Assembly: GCA_029762595.1 (NCBI GenBank)
Contig: JARVGJ010000007.1
Location: forward strand, 41,733 to 105,732
Reading direction: 5' to 3'
Length of the DNA: 64,000 nt
DNA from: Methanolobus sp.
GTDB taxonomy: Archaea; Halobacteriota; Methanosarcinia; Methanosarcinales; Methanosarcinaceae
Below the pieces are notes generated by a model. It saw nothing but the letters and a program-made list of their open reading frames with translations. It ran no database searches and was not told where the DNA came from. The position numbers were made by a program, and so were the translations under genes. Of this stretch, positions 48,086-57,808 are shown in pieces; positions within the stretch are counted from its first letter, which is position 1; the number at the start of each line of letters is the position of its first letter.

Positions 48086-48583
48086 ATGGGAACAAAAGGC
48101 ATAGAAATACTTGGTTTAGATGTCAACGAACTGATAGAATTACTGAACAAGGCGCTTGCAGATGAATGGTTTGCATATTATCAGTACTGGATTGGTGCAA
48201 AGGTAATCAAGGGGCCTATGAGAGAGGCGGCAGCTGCTGAACTTATAGAACACGCCACCGATGAACTGCGCCATGCTGACATGGTGGCTAACCGAATAAT
48301 GCAGCTTGGGGGAACACCTATTCTCTCCCCAAAGGACTGGGAAAAGCTCAGCAACTGCGGATATGATGCACCTGAGGATCCTTTCGTTAAAAAGATCATC
48401 GAGCAGAACATCAAAGGAGAACAGTGTGCTATCCAGGTGTATAACACCATCCTTGGCAAGGTCAAGGATAAGGACCCGGTAACATACGGGATCGTGCTGC
48501 AGATCCTTACAGATGAGATCGAGCATGAGGATGACCTGCAGGCCATCATGGAAGATATAGAGCTTATGCAAAGAAAGGATTAA
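48086..48583 (+). CDS. Ferritin-like / Dps-like diiron protein
   Basis: A 165-residue four-helix ferritin-like protein with iron ligands in ADEWFAYYQYW, ELIEHATDELRHADMVANRI, IKGEQCAIQVY and LTDEIEHEDDLQ. It resembles archaeal Dps-like and bacterioferritin-type proteins that oxidise and store iron using peroxide. AGGTGA five bases before the ATG at 48086 decides the start. It completes the repressor-peroxiredoxin-ferritin operon; a hairpin terminator follows. Confidence 0.88.
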   Translation: MGTKGIEILGLDVNELIELLNKALADEWFAYYQYWIGAKVIKGPMREAAAAELIEHATDELRHADMVANRIMQLGGTPILSPKDWEKLSNCGYDAPEDPFVKKIIEQNIKGEQCAIQVYNTILGKVKDKDPVTYGIVLQILTDEIEHEDDLQAIMEDIELMQRKD

Positions 48584-48609
48584 ACCTTTCAAAGTTGCAT
48601 AAGTATTGA

Positions 48610-48658
48610 CATTTCCTGGCCCTGTCACAAAGGACAGGAAATGCCTCATCTTTTTTTT
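48610..48658 (+). terminator. Hairpin terminator after the peroxide operon
   Basis: CATTTCCTG (48610-48618) pairs perfectly with CAGGAAATG (48635-48643), followed by a run of eight T at 48651-48658. It lies 27 bases after the ferritin-like gene stop. Confidence 0.85.
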
Positions 48659-48901
48659 GGTGTCAGGCACCACATGCGTTTCATTAAACCATTACTAATA
48701 ATTCTGATATTTTTTTTGCTTGGATTTTGCATTATAGGCATGCCCGAGATTTGCGATAGGTATATTTAGATGAATGCTTTTTAGATTTAATCATTAAATA
48801 ACCGTATAAAAATAAAGATTATTTATAAGAGGTATCCCAATTAATGGTCATAAAGACTATGGAATCATCAATCATACCATTTCAAAGATCACGGAGATAA
48901 C
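48659..48901. other. Remaining gap before topA, nothing recognised
   Basis: The gap between the ferritin-like gene and topA is 318 bases in all. After the terminator it holds AT-rich sequence with a small GGTG-CACC hairpin at the left, and near 48800-48830 TATA-like stretches (ATAAAAATAAAG, ATTTATAAG) that probably serve topA. No small gene was found. Confidence 0.5.
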
Positions 48902-51136
48902 ATGCATCTCATCATAGCAGAAAAACACATAGCAGCAAAAAGGATAGCATCGATACTGACACCTGGCAAGACAAAACAGGTTCGTGTGAGCGGAGTAGAT
49001 ACCTATGAATACGATTTTGAAGATGGAAAAAAAATATTTATGGGTCTTAGCGGACATATTGTGAAACTTGACTTTCCGGCTGCTTATAACAATTGGCAAA
49101 AAGTGGAGGCAAATGAACTTATTGATGCCGATATCATTACAACTTCCACACAGGTGAAGATCGTATCTGCACTGAAGAAACTGGGAAAGACCGCTACAAA
49201 GGTCACTATTGCAACTGACTATGACAGGGAAGGAGAGCTCATAGGGGTTGAAGCTCTTGAAATCATAAGACAGATTAACCCGGATGTCGTCTTTGAACGT
49301 GTTCACTACAGTGCAATAACACCAAAGGCAATTGATGACGCATTCTCAAATCCCACTAACGTTGATTTCAATCTTGCTGATGCCGGACATTCCAGACAGG
49401 TAATTGATCTTGTATGGGGAGCATCTTTGACGCGTTACATTTCACTTGCTGCCGGACGTCTTGGGAAGATGTTTTTGTCCGTGGGAAGGGTCCAGTCACC
49501 TACCCTCGCACTGATAGTAGAGCGTGAGAAAGAAAGGGAGGCTTTTATTTCAAAACCCTACTGGGAACTCTATGCAATGCTAAAAAGTAAAAGTGCAGAG
49601 GAGTTTAAGGTAGAGCACCGCACAAAACGCTTCTGGGACAAAAATGAAGTGTATGCCTTAATCCAAAATATCTCTGCAGGAGATGAGGCTTTAGTAACAG
49701 AGCTTACAACTTCTGAGAAGATAGATAAACCACCAACACCATTTAACACTACAGAATTCATCAGTGCTGCAAGCAGTATTGGTTTTACGGCTTCCAATGC
49801 CATGAGAATTGCAGAAACGCTCTATACAAATGGTTACATATCATATCCAAGGACTGATAACACTGTATATCCTGAGAGCATTGACCTGAGAGCACAAATA
49901 GAGATATTCAAGACCGGTGCTTTCAAGCAATATGCACTTAAACTGCTTGAAAAGGACGAGCTTGTGCCAACAAAGGGTAAGAAAGAGACAACCGACCATC
50001 CGCCAATCTTTCCTGCCTCCATTGCCAGAAAATCCGATATGAACGAGCAGGAATGGAAGCTTTATGAACTTGTAGTCAGGCGTTTCTTTGCCACCTTTGC
50101 CGACCCTGCAAAATGGGAGACCATCCGGTCAAAGTATGATATAAAGGGCGAGGAGTTCAAGGCCAACGGTGCAAGGCTTGTTGAACCCGGCTGGAGATGG
50201 TACTACCATTATAATGCACCGGAAGACAGGCTGCTCCCTAAGATGGAAGAAGGTGATGTTCATTCCGTAACAAAGGTGGAAGTCGAGGCCAAGGAAACAC
50301 AGCCTCCCGGAAGATATGGGCAGGGAAGACTCATAAAGATAATGGAAGAGATGGGACTTGGAACAAAAGCCACCAGACACGAGATAATAAGCAAACTCTA
50401 TTCAAGAGCTTACGTGCATGGCAATCCCCTTCAGCCTACCAAAACTGCAGTTGCTGTTGTGGACACTCTTGAAAAGTTCGCACCTACGATATCCAAGCCA
50501 GATATGACCAGCAAGCTTGAGGCCGACATGGACAGGATAGCTGATGGTGGCATACCTGAAGAGGATGTGTTGAATGAATCCAGGGAAATGCTGGAACTGG
50601 TTTTCAATGAACTTGAAAAGAATAAAGAGGATATCACTGAATCCCTGAGGGCAGGTCTTCGCGAGGATAAGATCATAGGCAAATGTTCCCAATGCGGCTC
50701 AAACCTGATGGTCATGAGATCAAAAAGAGGGGGACGCTTCATAGGATGCGAGGGTTATCCGGACTGTAGTTTCTCACTGCCTCTGCCACGCTCCGGGCAG
50801 GTGATCGTGATTGACAAGTTCTGTGATGAGCACGGGATGTACCATATACGTATCATCAATGCAGGGAAAAGACCATGGAACCTTGGTTGTCCGCAATGCA
50901 ATTTCCTTGAGTGGCAGAAATCCCAGGAAGAAGAAAAGGAAAAAGAAGGGGGCAACAAGGAGCCTCCAAAGAACATAAACGACATAAACGGAATCGGAAA
51001 GGTCACAGCAGAGAAGCTTGCAGATGCAGGAATTTGCAGTGTAGATGAATTATGCGCAGCGGATGCTCTGGAACTTGCAAAAGTTACAAGTATACCTGTA
51101 AAGAAAATAAAGAACTGGCAATCGGAGATAGCCTGA
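48902..51136 (+). CDS. topA: DNA topoisomerase I (type IA)
   Basis: A 744-residue type IA topoisomerase that relaxes negative supercoils. The N-terminal Toprim domain has LIIAEKHIAAKRIA and ATDYDREGELIG. The active-site Tyr lies in TNGYISYPRTDNTVYP near residue 314. A C-terminal zinc finger CSQCGSNLMV-CEGYPDCSF is followed by a second cysteine pair and a helix-hairpin-helix tail (INGIGKVTAEKLADAGI) that is an archaeal addition. ACGGAGAT precedes the ATG. aCPSF2 begins 15 bases downstream. Confidence 0.96.
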   Translation: MHLIIAEKHIAAKRIASILTPGKTKQVRVSGVDTYEYDFEDGKKIFMGLSGHIVKLDFPAAYNNWQKVEANELIDADIITTSTQVKIVSALKKLGKTATKVTIATDYDREGELIGVEALEIIRQINPDVVFERVHYSAITPKAIDDAFSNPTNVDFNLADAGHSRQVIDLVWGASLTRYISLAAGRLGKMFLSVGRVQSPTLALIVEREKEREAFISKPYWELYAMLKSKSAEEFKVEHRTKRFWDKNEVYALIQNISAGDEALVTELTTSEKIDKPPTPFNTTEFISAASSIGFTASNAMRIAETLYTNGYISYPRTDNTVYPESIDLRAQIEIFKTGAFKQYALKLLEKDELVPTKGKKETTDHPPIFPASIARKSDMNEQEWKLYELVVRRFFATFADPAKWETIRSKYDIKGEEFKANGARLVEPGWRWYYHYNAPEDRLLPKMEEGDVHSVTKVEVEAKETQPPGRYGQGRLIKIMEEMGLGTKATRHEIISKLYSRAYVHGNPLQPTKTAVAVVDTLEKFAPTISKPDMTSKLEADMDRIADGGIPEEDVLNESREMLELVFNELEKNKEDITESLRAGLREDKIIGKCSQCGSNLMVMRSKRGGRFIGCEGYPDCSFSLPLPRSGQVIVIDKFCDEHGMYHIRIINAGKRPWNLGCPQCNFLEWQKSQEEEKEKEGGNKEPPKNINDINGIGKVTAEKLADAGICSVDELCAADALELAKVTSIPVKKIKNWQSEIA

Positions 51137-51151
51137 AAGGTGATGGGGTTC

Positions 51152-52390
51152 ATGGAACTGGAATTCAAAGGAGCATGCAGAGAGGTTGGAAGGTCAGCAG
51201 TCCTTATAGATGAAAAGATCATGCTGGATTACGGAGTGTCTCCGGGCGAGAATATACAGTATCCTGTAAATGGCTCACGCCCTGTGGCTGTGTTTGTATC
51301 CCATGCACACATAGACCATTCGGGTGCTGTTCCAAATCTTATGGACCTTGAACCTGACGTGTTCATGACACCTCCGACTTTTGACCTTGCACAGATGCTG
51401 GCAAAAGACACCCTGAGAATAGCGGAAAAAGAAGACGAGATAGCTGCATACGATTCCATTGATCTTACAAAGTTCGTACACCAGACAAAACTGGTGGATA
51501 CAGGAGTTAATTTCCATACACACGGATATGATGCACAGTTCCTCGACGCCGGGCACATCCCCGGTGCTGCAGCCATACACCTCAGGGACAGGGAGGAAAA
51601 AAGCCTGTTCTATACAGGCGACATAAATACGGCAGACACAAGACTGGTATCAGGAGCCGTGGAATTCCCAGACTCTGAGGTGCTTATAACTGAAAGCACT
51701 TATTTTGGTGATGAACATCTCCCCCGCCGTGAAGTGGAAAAGCAGTTCGTTGATTCTGTCCGCGATACACTGGATATTGGAGGCAGTGTCATTGTCCCGG
51801 CATTTGCGATCGGCCGAACACAAGAGATACTCATGTTGCTGGATGCCCATGGCATCAGGGCCTATGTTGATGGAATGGGAGTACAGGCTTATAAGATAAT
51901 GTCAAAACACCCGGAATACATACGTAATCCAACACATCTTAAAAGGGCATTTGATAATGCTATAATGGTGCATGGTCACAAAAGAGACAGCATAAAACTT
52001 GAATCATCCGTCATAGTAACCACAGCAGGCATGCTAAACGGTGGACCGGCACTCTATTACATCAATAAATTGTACAAAGACCCAAAGTCAAAGATAATAC
52101 TTACAGGATACCAGGTAGAAGGCACCAATGGCAGAATGGCCATGGACACAGGCAACATTGAGAACAACGGAGCCATACAGCACCTTAAACCTAAAGTGGA
52201 GCAATACGATTTCTCTGCCCATTCAGGAGACAGGGAACTAAAGGAAATGGTAAAAGATTTCTGTGACAGGGGCACAGAATCTGTTTTCACCATGCATGGA
52301 GATGACTGCGAAGGATTTGCAGACTGGGTCAAAGAAGAGATAGGAGTAAAGGCCATAGCTCCGCAACTTGGTGAAAGGTTCTCGATATAA
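51152..52390 (+). CDS. aCPSF2-type metallo-beta-lactamase ribonuclease
   Basis: A 412-residue beta-CASP ribonuclease. The metallo-beta-lactamase motif is SHAHIDHSG, followed by DAGHIPGAAAIHL, YTGDINT, and beta-CASP elements TESTYFG, PAFAIGRTQEIL and SAHSGDREL. It lacks the N-terminal KH domains of aCPSF1, so it is the aCPSF2 form, which acts in RNA processing or decay. GGTGATGG (51139-51146) is well placed for the ATG at 51152 but overlaps earlier start choices. It follows topA directly on the same strand. Confidence 0.9.
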   Translation: MELEFKGACREVGRSAVLIDEKIMLDYGVSPGENIQYPVNGSRPVAVFVSHAHIDHSGAVPNLMDLEPDVFMTPPTFDLAQMLAKDTLRIAEKEDEIAAYDSIDLTKFVHQTKLVDTGVNFHTHGYDAQFLDAGHIPGAAAIHLRDREEKSLFYTGDINTADTRLVSGAVEFPDSEVLITESTYFGDEHLPRREVEKQFVDSVRDTLDIGGSVIVPAFAIGRTQEILMLLDAHGIRAYVDGMGVQAYKIMSKHPEYIRNPTHLKRAFDNAIMVHGHKRDSIKLESSVIVTTAGMLNGGPALYYINKLYKDPKSKIILTGYQVEGTNGRMAMDTGNIENNGAIQHLKPKVEQYDFSAHSGDRELKEMVKDFCDRGTESVFTMHGDDCEGFADWVKEEIGVKAIAPQLGERFSI

Positions 52391-52419
52391 AGGAAGGAAA
52401 AACAACCCCTGAAAATCTC

Positions 52420-53061
52420 TTAAATATATGAAGTGCTTGGATACTTCATATCTTCATTCATCTTCCTTGTCTTTGCCATTGCCTCTTTAAGGTTATCTAT
52501 TGCATCGGCATGGTCTGGATCTATTTTCAGGACCTTCGTAAAACATTCAGCTGCATCTTCATACATCCCAAGACCAAAGTATGCAAGTCCTTTCTTGTTC
52601 CATACAACAGCAAACTTGTTGTCAAGCTCGATCTCCTTGTGGACCTTGCTGTAGCATTCGATGGCCTCATTATGCTTTCCCATCAGGCTGAGTATGTCAC
52701 CTTTGTTTATCCAGGCATTATCATTTCCCGGGTCTATGCCAAGTATCCTGTTATAACATTTTATAGATTCTCCATATTGGCCGATGTTAAAAAGTATCAC
52801 ACCCATATTGCACCATACATCAACATCGTTTTTATTAAGGGATACAGATCTTCTGAAACACTCCAGTGCCTCATTATCCCTTCCAAGAAAAGAAAGAGCT
52901 ATGCCTTTATTATTCCAAATCAGAGCCATTGCCTCATTGCTCCATAGTTCCGGATCCAGATGATCGCACTCCAGTATAAGAGTAAAATATTCTATTTTCT
53001 CTTCCGGATCTTCGGCGTCAAAAGCTAATTTGAACCATTCCTCCGGTGTATCACAACCCAT
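52420..53061 (-). CDS. Tetratricopeptide repeat protein
   Basis: A 213-residue protein made of about five TPR units (AWINKGDILSLMGKHNEAIECY; VWCNMGVILFNIGQYGESIKCY; VWNKKGLAYFGLGMYEDAAECF). It has no signal peptide and is probably a cytoplasmic scaffold for protein contacts. The start at 53061 has GGTTGAT just upstream; an alternative TTG start at 53085 would add eight residues. Partner unknown. Confidence 0.85.
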   Translation of the reverse strand: MGCDTPEEWFKLAFDAEDPEEKIEYFTLILECDHLDPELWSNEAMALIWNNKGIALSFLGRDNEALECFRRSVSLNKNDVDVWCNMGVILFNIGQYGESIKCYNRILGIDPGNDNAWINKGDILSLMGKHNEAIECYSKVHKEIELDNKFAVVWNKKGLAYFGLGMYEDAAECFTKVLKIDPDHADAIDNLKEAMAKTRKMNEDMKYPSTSYI

Positions 53062-53317
53062 CCAATCAACCAACTCCAGGAACAATAAGAATTCACTATT
53101 TCATCATATTTACACAAACATAATCTCTGTTATTACATCTTTAATGGACATAACATATTAATTAAATTATCGAAATAATTCACTTTTGACCATGACATAC
53201 TAACATGTATAATTTATTATCTGATCATACCATATGAAACAATTGGAAGCGTTGGCAGTTCATTGAGCAGATCAGCAAAAAGATTTCTAACATGCTGTTT
53301 TTATACTATCTGTTTAT

Positions 53318-53875
53318 TTATGCAATCTGCTTTTTTATGTCATCTATATGTGCAAGCCTGTTAGCATCGGTGCCAATCAGGCACATACCTTTTTTGTCCA
53401 TTGCCCATATACGACAACTGTTACCTGCATCATCGGGAATGGCCTCAGAAGGTAAATCTTCAGGATCAATGCTGCAGGACTTAAGTCCGGGATATTGATC
53501 AGGGTTCAATTCCATAATTGCAACTATCTTTATTAAGAGTGAAAACAATATATTTATATCTTCGTGGTCCCACATCCTGATCCTCTTGCATAAAATAGGA
53601 ATTAAGATCTTTGCAACACCGATATTGGAAAGTATCCTGTTTGCAAGACATATTGAAGCATTGTCATATTTGACATTATCATTTGGTCCTCTGAAACAGA
53701 ATATCCCTTCACTGACCATCGCATCAAGATCCAGTGGTTCTTCTGAACTGTTTATAGCACTTTCTACGGTCGCGATATCAAGATCATAATCATCGGCAAT
53801 TCTTCTAATAGCCTTTTCTATAACAATACCATTATCGATCATACGGACACATCCATATTGGAATATATATATCAT
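53318..53875 (-). CDS. Uncharacterised protein coupled to mobA
   Basis: A 185-residue protein with no recognised domain. The sequence IEKAIRRIADDYDLDIATVESAINSSEE suggests helices at the N-terminus, and it ends with GNSCRIWAMDKKGMCLIGTDANRLAH. Its ATG overlaps the mobA stop by four bases (ATGA), arguing for co-translation with mobA and for the start at 53875; an internal ATG at 53842 gives the shorter alternative. A link to molybdenum or tungsten cofactor use is suggested only by position. Confidence 0.65.
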   Translation of the reverse strand: MIYIFQYGCVRMIDNGIVIEKAIRRIADDYDLDIATVESAINSSEEPLDLDAMVSEGIFCFRGPNDNVKYDNASICLANRILSNIGVAKILIPILCKRIRMWDHEDINILFSLLIKIVAIMELNPDQYPGLKSCSIDPEDLPSEAIPDDAGNSCRIWAMDKKGMCLIGTDANRLAHIDDIKKQIA

Positions 53876-54492
53876 ACATCGCCAGAATCCCAGTGATCCA
53901 TTTTTCTCACATCTGACGGTGTATTTATGTTGACAAAACTCTTAAGTCCTTTGTCTATAACCTTAATATTATCAGTATCCAGGTAGATGATATCATGCAA
54001 TCTGCATACCGGAGAAAGTATGCTTCTGTGCCCCAGCTCCATGGAGGATTTTATTGCCTCAAGCATGACCTCCCTGCGATAAACAGCATGAAGAGGTTCC
54101 TTAACACCATTTTCACTAATTGGGATCAGTGCATCGTGTCCCCTGACCATTCCAAACATCATATCCACCAGTCCTGCATTTATAAATGGCATGTCGCAGG
54201 CAACTGCAAAGACATAATCTGCACGAGCCTTTTCAAAACCTGCAAGCATTCCTGCAAGAGGACCTGTATCCCTGATACTGTCAAAAACCACTTTCCTGCC
54301 TCTTAGATAAATCGAGAAATGTCGTAACTGAGACTCATCTCTAAGAGATACGATGACTTCATCGGATACATTATCCAGCACTTCCAGCGTACGCTCAAGC
54401 AATGTCCTCCCTTGGCATATCATAAGTGCCTTTTCCCTGCCATTAAGACGAGTCCCAAGTCCCCCGGCAAGCAGGAGTGAAGACCTTTTCAC
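53872..54492 (-). CDS. mobA: Molybdenum cofactor guanylyltransferase
   Basis: A 206-residue nucleotidyltransferase with LLLAGGLGTRLNGREKAL at the N-terminus, VFDSIRDTGPLAGMLAGFEKA and AVACDMPFIN, the MobA landmarks. It attaches GMP to molybdopterin to make the dinucleotide form used by formylmethanofuran and formate dehydrogenases. The downstream uncharacterised gene overlaps its stop. Confidence 0.93.
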   Translation of the reverse strand: MKRSSLLLAGGLGTRLNGREKALMICQGRTLLERTLEVLDNVSDEVIVSLRDESQLRHFSIYLRGRKVVFDSIRDTGPLAGMLAGFEKARADYVFAVACDMPFINAGLVDMMFGMVRGHDALIPISENGVKEPLHAVYRREVMLEAIKSSMELGHRSILSPVCRLHDIIYLDTDNIKVIDKGLKSFVNINTPSDVRKMDHWDSGDV

Positions 54493-54538
54493 AGGTACAA
54501 TCCCCTTATATATCCGGTTCTATGAAAGCATAAATGAT

Positions 54539-56518
54539 TCAGACCAGACCCCTCCTGCGCTCACTTCTGTACTCCTCAAGTATGGACTGGACCTGCCTGT
54601 GCTCCTTCTCACGGCGTCTTTCATCAGCAGCTTCCTGCCACTGCTCAATTGCACTCTCAAGCGCCTCAGGATCTACTGAGGCAAGGTCACCAACCCTGTT
54701 TATTGCTATATCCTTCAGTACAGGCACCCAGGCATCAAAAAACGATTCAAGCGCAGCGTGTGGCATATCTTCAACTATAATGATCGCCCTTACCCCTGCC
54801 TCAATAAGCAGCGAGGCAGTCACCGGGCCACCACCACTTGGCCTTTCGATAAAGACCACATCATTTTCCTTTATACCGTAAAGCTCTATTGTGTGTTGTA
54901 TTGCTTCCCTGGTAAAAGAAGAGATGATCTTTACAGGCAATACTTCGCCCTTTATCTCCTTTTTACGTATCTGTTTAAGGCGTTTGTTCTGCCTGCGCTG
55001 GTTCCGCAGGGATTTCCTTGTTCTGGCAAGTTCCTTGTTGAGCCGATCTATTTCACTATCCCTTATCCCTATTTCTTTTTCCCTGCGAACCTGCCTGTAA
55101 GTTGAATTCTTTATCTTATTGATGCGCAGTTCCAGCTTTTCGATCAATCTGTCTTTCTGCCCGGTCTCATATTTCAATTCCGCAACATATTCTTTGAGTT
55201 GCTTTATCTGGGAATTCCTCTGGCTAAGTTCATCACGCAGTTTCTTTATGTGCTCGCCTGCATCGGCAGGCTCTTCTTTCACTGTCTCAGGCCCTGGTTT
55301 CATCTTTACCTGTATACGGGATTCAGAAGCCACTTTTTCTATTGCCTCATCTATCGGATCACCATTGATCACATGGAGTTTAATCCTCCCGATATCAAGA
55401 TATTTGGGTGCCTTTTTTTCAACCCTTGAAAATACGTTCTTGTATGCTTTATATGTAATAAGTGCCGCAGCAAGGGAATCCCTTTCATGATCGTTGGAAT
55501 ATCCAAAATGACGTGCCAGAGCTATTTTTTCATCAGCTCTTATCTCAGTTCCCGGACTCCAGGGAACTGCATTAAAACTGCGCCTTATCCTCTCCACAGC
55601 AGATGGCGTGGGATATACATCTGTGGCAACGATTGCCGGTTTACCATACTGGGATATAGTCCTGACAACCTCATCATGAGATATCCCCCGTATGCTGTCC
55701 GAAAGGAGCAGTTCACCATCAAGAGAAAGGATAGCAATGCCGACAGTGGTCCCCGGGTCAATGCCTACAATGGTATATCTCCTGCCAGCTTTTTTGAGAG
55801 GTATATATTGGATCTTGTCCCTTTCAACACTTTTCACGCTAATCTGGACATCGGCATTTGATGAAGGTTTTACAGGCACACTTTCACGTCTTGCATTTAC
55901 CGTATATTCAGCTCTTACATAGCCTCCGAAACCTTCGGTTATGCGCTGGGAAAAAGTAAACCCCGTTTCCCTGGAGAACTTGCGTAGTATGCCCTCGATC
56001 TCCCTGCTCTTTTCTTTCACTGCTCCGTGTACTTTTCTACGATACCTGTTCTGGCTCCACCCACCTCTGCCAAGTGAACGTGCACGGCTTACTTTAATTC
56101 GTGTTATATCCTCAAAAAGTGATACCTCAACACCAACACCAAGACTGGCAAGTATAGCGCATGCTTCTGCTTCCTGGATAGGATCGAACTGGTTGATGGA
56201 AAGGCCGTGCTCCTGGGCCAGGCGCAGCAGTGGTTTCTGGCGAACCCCGCCAGTGACCTGGACAAGTTTTGTATTGTCCGGAAGTCTTTCAAGAAGACGC
56301 ATAAGATCCTTCTTGTTGGGAGCAAGCTCGAAAATGTTATCAACTGCAATATAATCCGGACGATCCTGATTCAGCATCCGGAGTATCCTGTGAAGGCGCA
56401 GCATAGTATAATGGCTTACTTCTCCGTCCTTGAGAACGGCAACTGCATATCTGGGGACTTCCTGTGCCCTTGAAGAGCCCTTTGCTATGTCAATGCCGTA
56501 AATAACCCCGTTTTGCAT
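54539..56518 (-). CDS. DUF460 archaeal protein with RNase H/RuvC-like fold
   Basis: A 659-residue protein of the archaeal DUF460 family. The N-terminal part starts GVIYGIDIAKGS and a second acidic-strand motif TIVGIDPGTTVGIAILSLDG lies near residue 250, both like the first strand of RNase H/RuvC folds; further acidic candidates are in ATDVYPTP and HERDSLAAAL. A long charged coiled coil (about 425-530) leads to a C-terminal domain (VVFIERPSGGGPVTASLLIEAGV). A nuclease role in DNA or RNA processing is predicted by fold only; no function is established. Confidence 0.85.
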   Translation of the reverse strand: MQNGVIYGIDIAKGSSRAQEVPRYAVAVLKDGEVSHYTMLRLHRILRMLNQDRPDYIAVDNIFELAPNKKDLMRLLERLPDNTKLVQVTGGVRQKPLLRLAQEHGLSINQFDPIQEAEACAILASLGVGVEVSLFEDITRIKVSRARSLGRGGWSQNRYRRKVHGAVKEKSREIEGILRKFSRETGFTFSQRITEGFGGYVRAEYTVNARRESVPVKPSSNADVQISVKSVERDKIQYIPLKKAGRRYTIVGIDPGTTVGIAILSLDGELLLSDSIRGISHDEVVRTISQYGKPAIVATDVYPTPSAVERIRRSFNAVPWSPGTEIRADEKIALARHFGYSNDHERDSLAAALITYKAYKNVFSRVEKKAPKYLDIGRIKLHVINGDPIDEAIEKVASESRIQVKMKPGPETVKEEPADAGEHIKKLRDELSQRNSQIKQLKEYVAELKYETGQKDRLIEKLELRINKIKNSTYRQVRREKEIGIRDSEIDRLNKELARTRKSLRNQRRQNKRLKQIRKKEIKGEVLPVKIISSFTREAIQHTIELYGIKENDVVFIERPSGGGPVTASLLIEAGVRAIIIVEDMPHAALESFFDAWVPVLKDIAINRVGDLASVDPEALESAIEQWQEAADERRREKEHRQVQSILEEYRSERRRGLV

Positions 56519-56602
56519 ACATTTTATTTTATGTTGCTAATACGATATATCTATGACTCATGACTCAAACAGATATGACTGCTGAGATCATAACTGCTGA
56601 AA

Positions 56603-57511
56603 TTATGAATGATGCAATGATCCCGGATCTTTTTTTATACGGGACACGACATCCTTTAGATTGCGGTCTATCTTATATTTACGCCTGAAATGCTTAAGCA
56701 CATTGCTTACATCCCTCTCAAGCAGCTCATCGGCATGTGGATGAGCTGTTTCAACAAACTGAGGCCAGTCAATGAACTGAACTCCTTCCTCACTTACAAA
56801 GATATTGTATTCACTAAGATCGGAGTGTATATATCCTTTCCAATAAACCAGACCCACCTGTCGCAGGATCTCATCAAGGAACCTCTCCGGCTCCTCAAGC
56901 TTTGTTCTGTAGAGCAGGGTCCCCTTTGCAACATCCATGACAAGTGCATGACGGTTGTTGTCAAGTAATCTGGGCACCGAAACATCCGGATATAGTTTCC
57001 TTATGATCTCCGCCTCTCTCTTAGCAGCCAGCCTTGCAGCATATATCCATGAGAAATGCTCCTTATCCTGAAGATGAGAACGCAACCTCTTGACATTTTT
57101 AAAACTGGTCCTGCCCTCACGGTGGAATTTCAGGATCACACCCTGCAGCTCACCAAGGCCAAGCTCAGGCTCTTTTACAGCCTCGTGGACCACAGATTCC
57201 TTCCCCACTCCAATCTCATCACCAATGGCACTGATCGTCCCTCTTTTTACCAGTGTGTTGAGGGCCAGGGTGTCGTAACCATCAAAATATATCTGATAAC
57301 CTTCATAGGGCTGATTGGTCCCGATAACCATATTCTTTTTTATAAGTAACCTGAGCTTATACTCCAGGGAGGAATATGGCAGCCTTGTATACTTGAGCAA
57401 CTCCTCTACAGGTACCCATTCAAAGTGTTTCATACCTATCTCTATGCCGGTGAGTATGCGCAGATCCTTACTGTCCAGTTCCCTGAATAACTTAACAACG
57501 TCGTCTATCAT
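56603..57511 (-). CDS. rio2: Rio2 serine/threonine kinase
   Basis: A 302-residue kinase. An N-terminal winged helix (VKLFRELDSKDLRILTGIEIG) is followed by the RIO kinase domain: GVGKESVVHEA (ATP-binding loop), AAKREAEIIRKLY, the catalytic loop HSDLSEYNIF and the metal-binding IDWPQFVE. Rio2 acts in maturation of the small ribosomal subunit. On the minus strand GCATATAAATTGG (forward 57577-57589) is a good TATA box for a start about 45 bases before the ATG. Confidence 0.95.
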   Translation of the reverse strand: MIDDVVKLFRELDSKDLRILTGIEIGMKHFEWVPVEELLKYTRLPYSSLEYKLRLLIKKNMVIGTNQPYEGYQIYFDGYDTLALNTLVKRGTISAIGDEIGVGKESVVHEAVKEPELGLGELQGVILKFHREGRTSFKNVKRLRSHLQDKEHFSWIYAARLAAKREAEIIRKLYPDVSVPRLLDNNRHALVMDVAKGTLLYRTKLEEPERFLDEILRQVGLVYWKGYIHSDLSEYNIFVSEEGVQFIDWPQFVETAHPHADELLERDVSNVLKHFRRKYKIDRNLKDVVSRIKKDPGSLHHS

Positions 57512-57576
57512 TTGCTTTGTAATTGCCTTGATGATTTAGATTGTTTGTGGTCGATAGAACAACATAATCCGGCTGC

Positions 57577-57589
57577 CAATTTATATGCA
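57577..57589 (-). promoter_or_regulatory. TATA box of rio2
   Basis: GCATATAAATTGG on the minus strand, about 70 bases upstream of the rio2 ATG and predicting transcription from near 57556. It is isolated in a region that otherwise shows no signal. Confidence 0.5.
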
Positions 57590-57808
57590 GACTGAACTTT
57601 TATTCAATACAAAGATATTCTGATACCTGAATTTGAGGGAAAGGAACGGCTGAACTAAAAAACAGCATTGAAAACAGATCTTTTACACAAAGCACCTGAA
57701 AATAATAATCGATCATAATATATTAAAGCTTAATGATTAAAAATTGAGAGATAAATGTTAGAGATAAAAAAAATCAAACAAGGTCCAGAATAAAATCCCG
57801 GTTAGATC

